Shown here piece after piece: positions 9,037-17,495 of a stretch of DNA of 64,000 bases (the first letter of the stretch is position 1; each line of letters starts with the position of its first letter). Source of the stretch: Rahnella rivi (GTDB lineage: Bacteria; Pseudomonadota; Gammaproteobacteria; Enterobacterales; Enterobacteriaceae); assembly GCF_019049655.1 (NCBI RefSeq), contig NZ_JAFMOX010000060.1:62001-126000 (forward strand). Reading direction: 5' to 3'. The position numbers were made by a program, and so were the translations under genes. Below the pieces are notes generated by a model, which was not told the origin of the DNA, did not search any database, and saw nothing but the letters and a program-made list of their open reading frames with translations.

Positions 9037-10473
9037 TTATCGCCCGCAACGATCTTTCTGTCGCGCAAGGCTGGCGATACGTTTTGCCATTCCGCGGAAA
9101 ATAAACTGATGGGCGGGCATCATGCTGAACCAGTAGAGCAGGCCACGGAAACCGGCGGGATGCCACCAGGCACGCACATCCAGGCTGCGGCTTTCGCCGT
9201 TATCAGTGATGGTAAAGGTCAGCCGCCCCAGCCCCGGTGCTTTCATACCAAAAAGCAGCACCAGTTCGCGCTGTGGTTTCAAACCAATCACTTTCCAGCC
9301 ATCAATTTTGTCACCCGGCTTAAGGAAATCGCGTTCGGGGCGGCCATATTTCACTTTGCCGCCGAGCAAATCATCCATTCTCGCCCGTGTTTTCCATAAG
9401 CCGTTGGCATAAAAATACCCTTCGCTGCCACCCAGTTGCTGCACCACTTTCCACAACGCGGCTTTTGAGGCAGACGTTTCCAGAGTAAATCCGGCCTGTT
9501 TCGGGTAATAGCCGTAGCCTGCGCGCCAGCGTTCACGGGCGTCGGCGTCGTATCCCCAGTCGGGTGAATCCATCACCTGCTGCTGTTCTTTTTCCAGCGT
9601 AGTGTGGATCGCCTCATCGACGGGGATCAGTTCTTGTGGGATCAGCTGTTGCAGTGGCGCGCTGTCGGCTGGGAGATCGTGCTTCAGCCCCTGAATAAGC
9701 GCTTTTGCCAGCGGTGTCGGTACCGAGGTGATCAGGCTGAGGAAATAGACGGAGACGAACGATGTCGGCATCGGCAGGGGGATCAGCCAGCGGCGCTTTC
9801 CGCTCATGGCGATAAAGCGTTCGAACAGCGTCTGATAGCTGATGTACTCCGGCCCGGCAGCCTCGAGAATGCGATTGCCATGCGCAGGTAACGCCACCAG
9901 TTCGCGCAGATACACAAGCAGGTTTTCCAGTGCCAGGGGGGAAGATTTTGAGCGAACCCAGCGCGGCGGCGTGAGAACCGGCAGGTTATACACCATGTCG
10001 CGCATCACTTCGAACGCCGCCGACCCTGCGCCAATCACGATGCCCGCACGCAGTTCGGTCACCGGAATATGGCTCATACGCAGGAGATCGCCGGTGAGTT
10101 TACGTGCCTGTAAATGCGGAGAATCGCTGTCTTCCGGCTGCATCGAACCGAGGTAAACAATGTGTTTGATCGACGACTCTTTCAGCGCCAGCAAGGTGTG
10201 CTGGGCTGCCTGCCGCTCTTTTTCCAGCAGATCGTCGTCTTCCGTCATGGCGTGAACCAGATACACCAGTACGTCGGCCCCTTCAAAGGCCGCAGCCAGC
10301 GTTTTACTCTGGTAGACGTCGGCAAAACAACAGCGGACGTTTTGCCATTTCTGTTGTTGCAGCCATTCAATGCGGCGCGCGGCGGCTGTGACCTGAAAAC
10401 CGTTTTGGCTCAGGTGGGCAGTCAGGTGTTGGCCGATGTATCCGCTGGCACCGAGTATGACGATCCGTGGCAT
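9037..10473 (-). CDS. ybjT: SDR/DUF2867 protein YbjT
   Basis: Two-part protein of 478 aa: an N-terminal atypical SDR nucleotide-binding domain (IVILGASGYIGQHLTAHL, VTELRAGIVIGAGSAAFEVM) and a C-terminal DUF2867 region (from about residue 320: KAALWKVVQQLGG, FGMKAPGLGRLTF). A C-terminal hydrophobic stretch GLLYWFSMMPAHQFIF suggests membrane association. No reaction is established. The ATG at 10473 has better ribosome-site spacing (CGGA) than the ATG two codons upstream. It lies between ltaE and ybjS, as in E. coli. Confidence 0.88.
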   Translation of the reverse strand: MPRIVILGASGYIGQHLTAHLSQNGFQVTAAARRIEWLQQQKWQNVRCCFADVYQSKTLAAAFEGADVLVYLVHAMTEDDDLLEKERQAAQHTLLALKESSIKHIVYLGSMQPEDSDSPHLQARKLTGDLLRMSHIPVTELRAGIVIGAGSAAFEVMRDMVYNLPVLTPPRWVRSKSSPLALENLLVYLRELVALPAHGNRILEAAGPEYISYQTLFERFIAMSGKRRWLIPLPMPTSFVSVYFLSLITSVPTPLAKALIQGLKHDLPADSAPLQQLIPQELIPVDEAIHTTLEKEQQQVMDSPDWGYDADARERWRAGYGYYPKQAGFTLETSASKAALWKVVQQLGGSEGYFYANGLWKTRARMDDLLGGKVKYGRPERDFLKPGDKIDGWKVIGLKPQRELVLLFGMKAPGLGRLTFTITDNGESRSLDVRAWWHPAGFRGLLYWFSMMPAHQFIFRGMAKRIASLARQKDRCGR

Positions 10474-10557
10474 GTGCATAATCCGTTTTGCTAGGGGTAA
10501 AAGGAATCATGGAAATGCGGCAATAACCCGGAGATTATCGCCGCAGGCTGGCAGTGG

Positions 10558-11571
10558 TCAGGCGTGCTGGTGCAGGAATTCCTGCCACAGTGCGACGACT
10601 TTTTGCAGATCTTCACGGCTGATGTTGATGTGGGTGAGCACGCGCGTCAGCGGTCCGGCGCTGATGATCACGCCGCGTTCACGCATCCACGGGCCCATTT
10701 TGGCCGCCAGCTCAGCGCTTTGTCTGATGTACAGCACGTTGGTTTGCGCACCCGGCTCTGCGATTTCCACGCCGATTTTGGTCAGCTCTTCTGCCAGCCA
10801 CTGAGCGTTATCGTGATCGTCCTTGAGCCGCGCAACGTTATTTTCCAGCGCATAGATCGCCGCTGCTGCCAGAATGCCGGACTGGCGCATGCCGCCGCCG
10901 GTCATTTTACGCCAGCGGTTAGCGCGGTGGATGTACTCTTTGCTGCCGACCAGCAGCGAGCCGATCGGCGCACCCAGACCTTTTGAAAGGCAGATGGTCA
11001 GGGTATCGCAATATTGGGTGATTTCGCGTAACTCAACGCCCTGAGCCACGGCGGCATTCATGATGCGTGCCCCGTCGATGTGCAGTGCCAGCCCTTTTTC
11101 ACGGGTCAGCGCGTAAGCTTTTTGCAGATAATCGAGCGGAAGCACTTTACCGCTGTGCGTATTTTCCAGGCTCAGCAGGCGCGTGCGGGCGAAATGGATG
11201 TCATCAGGTTTGATGGCGGCGGCGATTTTATCCAGCGCAATGGAGCCGTCGGCGGACATATCCAGCGGTTGCGGCTGGATGCTGCCGAGTACCGCAGCGC
11301 CACCGGCCTCATACATATAATTGTGGGCTTTCTGGCCTACGATATACTCTTCGCCGCGCTGACAGTGGGTCAGTAATGCCACCAGATTTGCCTGGGTGCC
11401 GGTCGGTAAAAACAGTGCGGCTTCTTTACCACACATTTTTGCCGCCAGCGCCTGTAAAGCATTTACCGTTGGGTCATCGCCGTAGACATCATCGCCGACT
11501 TCAGCATGGGCCATGGCCTGACGCATCGCTTCACTGGGGCGGGTTACGGTATCACTGCGTAAGTCGATCAA
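10558..11571 (-). CDS. ltaE: Low-specificity L-threonine aldolase
   Basis: PLP enzyme that splits L-threonine and L-allo-threonine to glycine and acetaldehyde and can act in serine hydroxymethyltransferase-independent glycine supply. The 337-aa protein starts MIDLRSDTVTRPSEAMRQAM, the standard fold-type I aldolase N-terminus. It contains FLPTGTQANLVAL, LHIDGARIMNAAV (Asp-pyridine contact) and CLSKGLGAPIGSLLVG with the PLP Lys. It is followed by ybjT in the same direction and lies downstream of poxB, the E. coli order. Confidence 0.95.
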   Translation of the reverse strand: MIDLRSDTVTRPSEAMRQAMAHAEVGDDVYGDDPTVNALQALAAKMCGKEAALFLPTGTQANLVALLTHCQRGEEYIVGQKAHNYMYEAGGAAVLGSIQPQPLDMSADGSIALDKIAAAIKPDDIHFARTRLLSLENTHSGKVLPLDYLQKAYALTREKGLALHIDGARIMNAAVAQGVELREITQYCDTLTICLSKGLGAPIGSLLVGSKEYIHRANRWRKMTGGGMRQSGILAAAAIYALENNVARLKDDHDNAQWLAEELTKIGVEIAEPGAQTNVLYIRQSAELAAKMGPWMRERGVIISAGPLTRVLTHINISREDLQKVVALWQEFLHQHA

Positions 11572-11600
11572 CGTGGGCTTCCTTCTGCTGTGTTTTTAGA

Positions 11601-11632
11601 ATGTAAGATCAGACGGGCTGAGAGCCCGCCTG
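11601..11632 (-). terminator. Probable poxB terminator
   Basis: CAGACGGGCT (11610-11619) and AGCCCGCCTG (11623-11632) form a stem with one mismatch and a 3-nt loop, just past the poxB stop. On the minus strand it is followed by ATCTTACATTC, only a broken T-run. Confidence 0.5.
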
Positions 11633-11657
11633 ACCTTCCACTATAGCCCTGTCAGGG

Positions 11658-13379
11658 TTATCGCAGCCAGTTGGTTTTTGCCAGTTCGACGACTTCATCA
11701 CCCCGGCCACTTATCACCGCACGCAGCATGTACAGGCTGAAGCCCTTGGCTTGCTCGAATTTGATCTGTGGCGGCATCGCCAGTTCTTCGGTGGCGGTGA
11801 TCACATCCACCAGCACCGGCCCTTCGTAAGCAAACGCATCCTGCAAGGCGGCGTCAATGTCCGACGCTTTCTCCACGCGGATCCCTTTGATGCCGGCGGC
11901 CTCGGCAATGGCGGCGAAATCCGGGTTTTTCAGCTCAGTGCCGTCCGTCAGATACCCGCCTGCTTTCATTTCCATCGCCACAAATCCCAGCACGCTGTTG
12001 TTAAAGATGACGATTTTCACCGGCAGCTTTTGCTGCGCCAGCGTCAGAAAATCCCCCATCAGCATGGCGAATCCGCCGTCGCCGCACAGCGCCACCACCT
12101 GCCGCGAACGGTCAATCGCCTGCGCACCAATGGCCTGCGGCATGGCGTTGGCCATCGAACCGTGGTTGAACGAACCGAGCAGACGGCGCTGGCCGTTCAT
12201 TTGCAGATAACGGCACGCCCAGACGGTCGGCGTGCCGACGTCACAGGTAAAGATGGCATCCGATGCGGCGAACCGGCTGATCTGTTGCGCCAGATACTGC
12301 GGGTGAATAGCCTGCTTGTCATTCGGCGTCGCCAGTCCGTCGAGATCTTTACGCGCTTCTTCATAATGCTTCAGCGCTTTGTCGAGGAACTTGCGTTCAG
12401 TTTTGGCCTGTAACTGCGGCATGAGCGCGGTCAGCGTGGATTTGATGTCACCGACCAGCGCCATATCGACATGACAATGGGAGCCGATGCTGCCCGGATT
12501 GATATCAATCTGAATGATTTTCGCGTCTGTCGGATAAAAGGCGCGGTACGGGAATTGTGTGCCGAGCAGGATCAGCGTGTCCGCATTCATCATGGCGTGG
12601 AAGCCGGAAGAGAAGCCGATAAGCCCGGTCATGCCGACGCTGTAAGGGTTATCCCACTCGATATGCTCTTTGCCGCGCAGTGCATGCACCACCGGCGCTT
12701 TCAGCGTTTCAGCCAGCCTGATCACTTCGTCGTGCGCGCCCGCACAGCCGCTGCCGCACATCATCGTAATATTGGTCGCACCGTTGAGCAGTTCAGCCAG
12801 CTTTGCCAGTTCGGTTTGCTGCGGGATCACCCTTGGCAGCACCGGCGGATACCAGCTGATTTTGGCATCTTCAGGTGCGGGTTTAAGCGCGACGTCGCCA
12901 GGTAACACAATCACCGACACGCCACGGTTGAGAATGGCTTTGCGCATGGCGATCGCCAGCACCTGCGGCAACTGTTCGGGATTGGTCACCATTTCACAGT
13001 AGTGGCTGCATTCGCGGAAAAGCTCGGTCGGATGGGTTTCCTGAAAATAACCGCTGCCGATTTCGCTCGACGGAATATGAGCGGCAATGGCGACCACGGG
13101 AACGTGATTGCGGTGGCAGTCGAACAGGCCGTTGATCAGATGCAGGTTGCCCGGCCCGCAGGAACCGGCGCACACCGCCAGTTCACCAGTGATTTGTGCT
13201 TCAGCACCGGCGGCAAACGCAGCCACTTCTTCATGACGCGTGCCCAGCCATTCAATGGTGCCCATACGGTTCAGGCTGTCACTCAGGCCGTTAAGTGAGT
13301 CACCGGTGACGCCCCAGATGCGTTTAACGCCCGCCGCTTCTAATGTTTTCGCCAGATATGACGCTACGCTTTGCTTCAT
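11658..13379 (-). CDS. poxB: Pyruvate dehydrogenase (ubiquinone) / pyruvate oxidase
   Basis: Peripheral membrane flavoprotein that decarboxylates pyruvate to acetate and CO2 and passes electrons to ubiquinone. It has 573 aa (E. coli 572). TPP enzyme features: [15 protein letters not shown] with the catalytic Glu, [14 protein letters not shown], and the TPP/Mg motif [13 protein letters not shown] ending VIFNNS. The C-terminus ([27 protein letters not shown]) matches the membrane-binding tail of E. coli PoxB. It is downstream of hcp-hcr but separated by 179 bp and a hairpin, so probably transcribed on its own. Confidence 0.96.
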   Translation of the reverse strand: MKQSVASYLAKTLEAAGVKRIWGVTGDSLNGLSDSLNRMGTIEWLGTRHEEVAAFAAGAEAQITGELAVCAGSCGPGNLHLINGLFDCHRNHVPVVAIAAHIPSSEIGSGYFQETHPTELFRECSHYCEMVTNPEQLPQVLAIAMRKAILNRGVSVIVLPGDVALKPAPEDAKISWYPPVLPRVIPQQTELAKLAELLNGATNITMMCGSGCAGAHDEVIRLAETLKAPVVHALRGKEHIEWDNPYSVGMTGLIGFSSGFHAMMNADTLILLGTQFPYRAFYPTDAKIIQIDINPGSIGSHCHVDMALVGDIKSTLTALMPQLQAKTERKFLDKALKHYEEARKDLDGLATPNDKQAIHPQYLAQQISRFAASDAIFTCDVGTPTVWACRYLQMNGQRRLLGSFNHGSMANAMPQAIGAQAIDRSRQVVALCGDGGFAMLMGDFLTLAQQKLPVKIVIFNNSVLGFVAMEMKAGGYLTDGTELKNPDFAAIAEAAGIKGIRVEKASDIDAALQDAFAYEGPVLVDVITATEELAMPPQIKFEQAKGFSLYMLRAVISGRGDEVVELAKTNWLR

Positions 13380-13497
13380 CTTCAGTTCCCTCGGTGTATT
13401 TCATAAAAAAGACTGGGTTAAGCATAGTCCACTGATTACATCCTTGAATGTTCAGCCTTAAACCATACAAAATTATGCAGAGGAGGGGGGTGAAATT

Positions 13498-13542
13498 TTG
13501 TAAAACTGCCCGCTCAGACTGTAAAAAATCATGTGCGGGCAG
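13498..13542 (-). terminator. Probable hcr terminator
   Basis: CTGCCCGC (13506-13513) pairs with GCGGGCAG (13535-13542) across a 21-nt loop. On the minus strand TTTTACAAAATTT follows. It lies just beyond the hcr stop; the large loop lowers confidence. Confidence 0.5.
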
Positions 13543-13558
13543 CGAGTTAACGCGGGGA

Positions 13559-14572
13559 TCAGGCGAGGGTGACGTCGCCCTGAAGCTGACAACTGCAGGC
13601 CAGCACATATCCCTGAGCGACGTCTTCATCGGTCAGCGTCATGCGGCTGGTGGTCTGGTAATCGCCGCTAAGTATGCGGGTTTTACAGCTGCCGCACACG
13701 CCTGCGCGGCACGCGGCGGTGACCGGTATTTTATGCTGCTCCATCACGGCCAGCAGCGTGGAACCGACCGGCACGCGGTAATTCTGCAACGGCGTCAGGC
13801 GGGTCAGCGTCAGTTGCTGATCGGCAGACACCCCGGTTTCCGTCGCCTGAAACTGCTCTTTAACGATGTTATCCGCCGCCACACCGAGTTCTTTCGCCCA
13901 GTCGCCCGCCAGTTGCATATAAGGTGCAGGCCCGCAAATCATCACCCGACGTTCACGGATATCCGGCACGTGACTTTGCAGCAAATCCTGGCTCAGCCGT
14001 CCGGCGATGTGCCCGGATCCGGCGCCATTTTCCGCAAGAATGGTCAGATCCAGTTGCGGATATGTTGCGCACAGGTGCTGCCATTCCTGCGCAAAGATAA
14101 TGTCCTGCGGGCTGCGCACGCTGTAAAACACCTGCACACTTTGCGCAGGATGATGCGCCAGAATATCGCGTGCGACAGACATCACCGGCGTCACGCCGCA
14201 ACCGGCCGCCAGCAATAACAACGGCTGCCGGGTTTCGCAGGTAAATTCTCCCAGGGCGTTACTCAGCCAGACGTAATCACCGGGTTTGATCTGCGTTGTC
14301 AGCCACTGTGAGCCTGCGCCGCCGTCGATGCGGCGCACTGTCAGCTGAATAAACGGGCTTTGCCCCGGCGTGGAGGAGAGCGTGTAAGCGCGCTGAACAT
14401 CGCCGCGCTGGCCGATGTTCACCAGCGCAAACTGGCCGGGCTGATAATCATAAACATCATGATTGATCAGGGAAATTGTCCAGACATCAGGCGTTTCCTG
14501 TGCAACCGAATAGACCTGCATACGGTTCTGGCACAGCGCCGTTGGCTGATCGGGGAATAACGGAAAATTCAT
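13559..14572 (-). CDS. hcr: NADH oxidoreductase Hcr (Hcp reductase)
   Basis: Electron donor for the hybrid-cluster protein Hcp. The 337-aa protein has an FAD-binding domain (RAYTLSSTPGQSPFIQLTVRR), an NAD-binding domain (LLLAAGCGVTPVMSVARDIL, VMICGPAPYM) and a C-terminal plant-type [2Fe-2S] ferredoxin domain with CRAGVCGSCKTRILSG and a later ACSC. It is about 15 aa longer than E. coli Hcr, mainly at the N-terminus and in linkers. Only 6 bp separate it from hcp, so the two form one operon. Confidence 0.95.
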   Translation of the reverse strand: MNFPLFPDQPTALCQNRMQVYSVAQETPDVWTISLINHDVYDYQPGQFALVNIGQRGDVQRAYTLSSTPGQSPFIQLTVRRIDGGAGSQWLTTQIKPGDYVWLSNALGEFTCETRQPLLLLAAGCGVTPVMSVARDILAHHPAQSVQVFYSVRSPQDIIFAQEWQHLCATYPQLDLTILAENGAGSGHIAGRLSQDLLQSHVPDIRERRVMICGPAPYMQLAGDWAKELGVAADNIVKEQFQATETGVSADQQLTLTRLTPLQNYRVPVGSTLLAVMEQHKIPVTAACRAGVCGSCKTRILSGDYQTTSRMTLTDEDVAQGYVLACSCQLQGDVTLA

Positions 14573-14578
14573 CTCGGT

Positions 14579-16231
14579 TTACTCCGGCAGCATGGTTTTC
14601 AGATCCTGCTCCACCGAAGTGATTGCACGCAGGCCAAATTTTTCATTGAGGATCGCCAGCAGGTTATCGGTCAGGAAGGCCGGCGCCGTCGGGCCGGTGG
14701 CGATGTTTTTCACACCGAGCGACAGCAGGGTCAGCAGGATCACAATGGCTTTTTGCTCGAACCACGACAGCACCAGACTCAGCGGTAACTCATTCACGCC
14801 ACAACCTAATTTTTCGGCAAGATTTACAGCCAGAATAATGGCGGAATAGGCATCGTTACACTGACCGACGTCCAGCAGACGCGGCAATCCTTCAATGGTG
14901 CCGAAATCCAGTTTGTTGAAGCGGTATTTACCGCAGGCGAGGGTCATGATCAGGCAGTCTTTCGGTACGCTGACCGCCAGATCGGTGAAGTAACTGCGTT
15001 CGCCGCGGCTGCCGTCACAGCCGCCAATCAGGAAGATGTGGCGCAGTTTTTTGGTGGCGACCAGATCAATAACGGTATCGGCTGCACTGAGCAAAGTCTG
15101 GCGGCCAAATCCGACAGTGATTTCCTGTTCGATTTCACTGTAACGGAAACCCGGAAGCTGCAACGCCTGTGAGATGACCTGCGCAAAATCTTCGCCTTCC
15201 AGATGCTGCACGCCCGGCCAGCCGACGATGCTGCGGGTCCAGATGCGGTCGCCATAATTGCCGACGTTCGGATCAATAATACAGTTGGACGTCATGACCA
15301 CCGGGCCGGGGAATTTCGCGAATTCCACCTGCTGATTTTGCCAGCCGCTGCCGTAGTTACCGGCCAGATGCGGGAATTTTTTCAGTTCCGGATAACCGTG
15401 CGCGGGCAGCATTTCGCCGTGGGTATAAACGTTGATGCCGGTACCGGCGGTTTGCTCGAGCAGCATCTGCAAATCTTTCAGATCGTGACCTGAAATCAGA
15501 ATCGCTTTGCCTGCCAGCGGACGGACGTTTACCGCCGTAGGCTGCGGATGGCCGTAGGCATCGGTTTCACCTTTATCCAGGATGGCCATCACGCCAAAGT
15601 TCATTTTGCCGATCGCCATCGCGTTGTCGAGCAGTTCGCCCATGTCTGCGGGTTGCGTACCGAGCCACGCCATCAGACGGTGATATTCGGCGTAAATGGC
15701 GGTATCAGACTCGCCCAGAACATGGGCGTGTTCCATGTATGCCGCCGCCCCTTTCAGGCCGTACAGACACAACATGCGCAGGCCATGAATGTCATCGCCG
15801 ATCTGCGCTTTATCACCGTTGAGCGCAAACTGTTGCGCCTGTTGTTGCAGTTCGCTGAGATTATCGCTGACCAGTTCCAGTGCGGCCAGCGGGTGACTGA
15901 CGGTGATCTCCGGGTCCATCAGGCGACAGCGAACGGCCAGCGATTCACGGTAAAGAATGGCTTCACGGGCATAGCCGACGATACGATCAGAATCGAAGTT
16001 CACGTTGGTCAGGGTAGAGAAAAAGGCGCGGGGCGCGAAGCTGTCGATCTCTTCATCGATGATGCCGTAGCCACGTGCCGTCAGCGCCCAGGCGGAAAGG
16101 CCTTCTAACACTGCGACCAGTAAGTCTTGTAAATCAGAGGTTTCTGCCGTTTTGCCACACATTCCCTGCGCATACGCGCAGCCATTGCCCGCCGGGGTAC
16201 GGACTGTTTGTTCACATTGCACACAAAACAT
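14579..16231 (-). CDS. hcp: Hybrid-cluster protein (hydroxylamine / NO reductase)
   Basis: Iron-sulfur enzyme with a [4Fe-4S] cluster and a hybrid [4Fe-2S-2O] cluster; reduces hydroxylamine and, in E. coli, nitric oxide under anaerobic nitrosative stress. The N-terminal cysteine pattern CVQC...C...C is present (Cys 3, 6, 18, 25), and hybrid-cluster ligands lie in [21 protein letters not shown] and CGKYRF. It has 550 aa from the second of two adjacent ATGs (16231), the length of E. coli Hcp; this ATG has the better spacing from AAGGA. FNR and NsrR sites upstream suit its role. Confidence 0.96.
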   Translation of the reverse strand: MFCVQCEQTVRTPAGNGCAYAQGMCGKTAETSDLQDLLVAVLEGLSAWALTARGYGIIDEEIDSFAPRAFFSTLTNVNFDSDRIVGYAREAILYRESLAVRCRLMDPEITVSHPLAALELVSDNLSELQQQAQQFALNGDKAQIGDDIHGLRMLCLYGLKGAAAYMEHAHVLGESDTAIYAEYHRLMAWLGTQPADMGELLDNAMAIGKMNFGVMAILDKGETDAYGHPQPTAVNVRPLAGKAILISGHDLKDLQMLLEQTAGTGINVYTHGEMLPAHGYPELKKFPHLAGNYGSGWQNQQVEFAKFPGPVVMTSNCIIDPNVGNYGDRIWTRSIVGWPGVQHLEGEDFAQVISQALQLPGFRYSEIEQEITVGFGRQTLLSAADTVIDLVATKKLRHIFLIGGCDGSRGERSYFTDLAVSVPKDCLIMTLACGKYRFNKLDFGTIEGLPRLLDVGQCNDAYSAIILAVNLAEKLGCGVNELPLSLVLSWFEQKAIVILLTLLSLGVKNIATGPTAPAFLTDNLLAILNEKFGLRAITSVEQDLKTMLPE

Positions 16232-16248
16232 CATCAGGTCCTTTTTTA

Positions 16249-16271
16249 AAGTTGCATTTGAAATGCTTGTT
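16249..16271 (-). promoter_or_regulatory. NsrR operator at hcp-hcr
   Basis: Arms AAGTTGCATTT (16249-16259) and AAATGCTTGTT (16261-16271), one base apart, match the NsrR consensus AAnATGCATTT-n-AAATGCATnTT at all but two fixed positions. It sits just upstream of the hcp start. In E. coli NsrR represses hcp and is relieved by nitric oxide. Confidence 0.78.
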
Positions 16272-16335
16272 TTAATGCAAGCCTAAGACCGGCAGGCTCA
16301 AAAATGAAGGGATTTTCAAAGGAAGTGAGCTGAAC

Positions 16336-16349
16336 TTGATTTATCGCAA
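16336..16349 (-). promoter_or_regulatory. FNR-like box upstream of hcp
   Basis: TTGATTTATCGCAA matches TTGAT-N4-ATCAA at 8 of 10 positions. It lies about 75 bp upstream of the NsrR site. E. coli hcp is FNR-activated, so this is a fitting candidate. Confidence 0.6.
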
Positions 16350-16407
16350 GTTTTGCAGGCAGGGAAGGACGTTTCCCGCCGCATCACGCAGCGGGAAAAC
16401 GGCATCA

Positions 16408-17307
16408 TCAGGCCGAGAAAAAGGCCATCAGAACCGGGGATAACAGGCTGAGCACGAAACCGTGCACCACCGCAGGCGGCACCATATCCAGCCCGCCGCT
16501 GCGCTGTAAGACCGGCAGGGTGAAATCCATTGACGTTGCGCCGCACAGCCCCAGCGCGGTGGAACGGCTGCTGCGAACCAGCGTCGGGATCAGCATGATT
16601 GCGCACAGCTCACGCGCCAGATCGTTAAAGAATGCGGCGCTGCCGATGACCGGCCCGAAAGAGTCGGTGAGAACGATGCCGGAGAGCGAGTACCAGCCAT
16701 ACCCTGAGGCAAGCGCCAGCCCGGTTTTGAGCGGCAATCCGAGCAGCAGGGCGGCCAGCGCACCGCCGATCAACGCGCTGATCGCCACCACCACCGCCAC
16801 TATCATGCCGCGGCGGTTAAGGATGATCTGGCGCAGGGTCATGCTGCTGTTGCGCAGCTGGATACCGACCAGCGCCAGCAGGAACAGCAGGGCGAGTTCA
16901 CTGGCCTGAGAGGCGAAAGTCAGCCAGTGCCATTGCGTCAGGCCGAGCGCGAAGCCACCGATTACCACGCCGCACAGTTTCAGAGACTCCAGCGCCATGT
17001 GTAAACGCGACGGTAACTTTTCCTGTTTATGCTGGGTTTTCCACGGACGGCGGCGTTCGAGCAGCCAAAGCGCCGCGTAGTTCATCACAAAGATGCACAG
17101 GAAACAGACGGCGGCATATTTGAAAATCAGTAATAAATTGGTGCTGAGATTGTCGAGGAAGGCCAGGCTGATCCCCATAATGAACAGGATGACATACACC
17201 ATCCAACTCAACATCTGGTTCACAACGTGCAGCAGAGCGCGGTTTTTAACCGGAATAAGGTAACCGAGAATCAACGGCAAAAGAATAATCAACAGGCCGG
17301 AATACAT
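16408..17307 (-). CDS. lysO: Lysine exporter LysO
   Basis: Inner-membrane L-lysine (and thialysine) exporter, formerly YbjE. It has 299 aa from the ATG at 17307 (MYSGLLIILLPLILGYLIPV), the same length as E. coli LysO. About eight hydrophobic helices are visible, with the conserved stretches GISLAFLDNL, VGIQLRNSSMTLRQIILNRRG, GYGWYSLSGIVLTDSFGPVIGSAAFFNDLARE and TALGLCGATSMDFTLPVLQ. The frame is open a further 25 codons upstream without family support. The upstream region contains a GC-rich hairpin. E. coli aqpZ, which lies next to it, is missing here. Confidence 0.92.
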   Translation of the reverse strand: MYSGLLIILLPLILGYLIPVKNRALLHVVNQMLSWMVYVILFIMGISLAFLDNLSTNLLLIFKYAAVCFLCIFVMNYAALWLLERRRPWKTQHKQEKLPSRLHMALESLKLCGVVIGGFALGLTQWHWLTFASQASELALLFLLALVGIQLRNSSMTLRQIILNRRGMIVAVVVAISALIGGALAALLLGLPLKTGLALASGYGWYSLSGIVLTDSFGPVIGSAAFFNDLARELCAIMLIPTLVRSSRSTALGLCGATSMDFTLPVLQRSGGLDMVPPAVVHGFVLSLLSPVLMAFFSA

Positions 17308-17345
17308 GAGATCAAATCCCTGAAAAGTGAGGCTCCCTGAGAGGA

Positions 17346-17368
17346 GGGCGGCACAGAAAATACCGCCC
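17346..17368 (-). repeat. GC hairpin in the lysO leader
   Basis: GGGCGG (17346-17351) and CCGCCC (17363-17368) form a 6-bp GC stem about 40 nt upstream of the lysO ATG. It is not followed by a T-run. It could be part of a leader control element, but no known riboswitch was recognised. Confidence 0.45.
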
Positions 17369-17495
17369 GTCACGCTAACCAAAAGTTATCTGACTGTAAA
17401 GCAGCTTTGCGACACAGAGATCGTCGGGCAGCCTTGACGGAAACCGATTTTTAACGCCATGCTCAGCTAAGTACTGAGCGCACAGGAGGCGTCTG

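Noticed and set aside
13448..14218. 256-codon plus-strand reading frame
   Set aside because: Antisense of hcr, which is an intact flavoprotein with ferredoxin domain; His/Arg-rich shadow translation.
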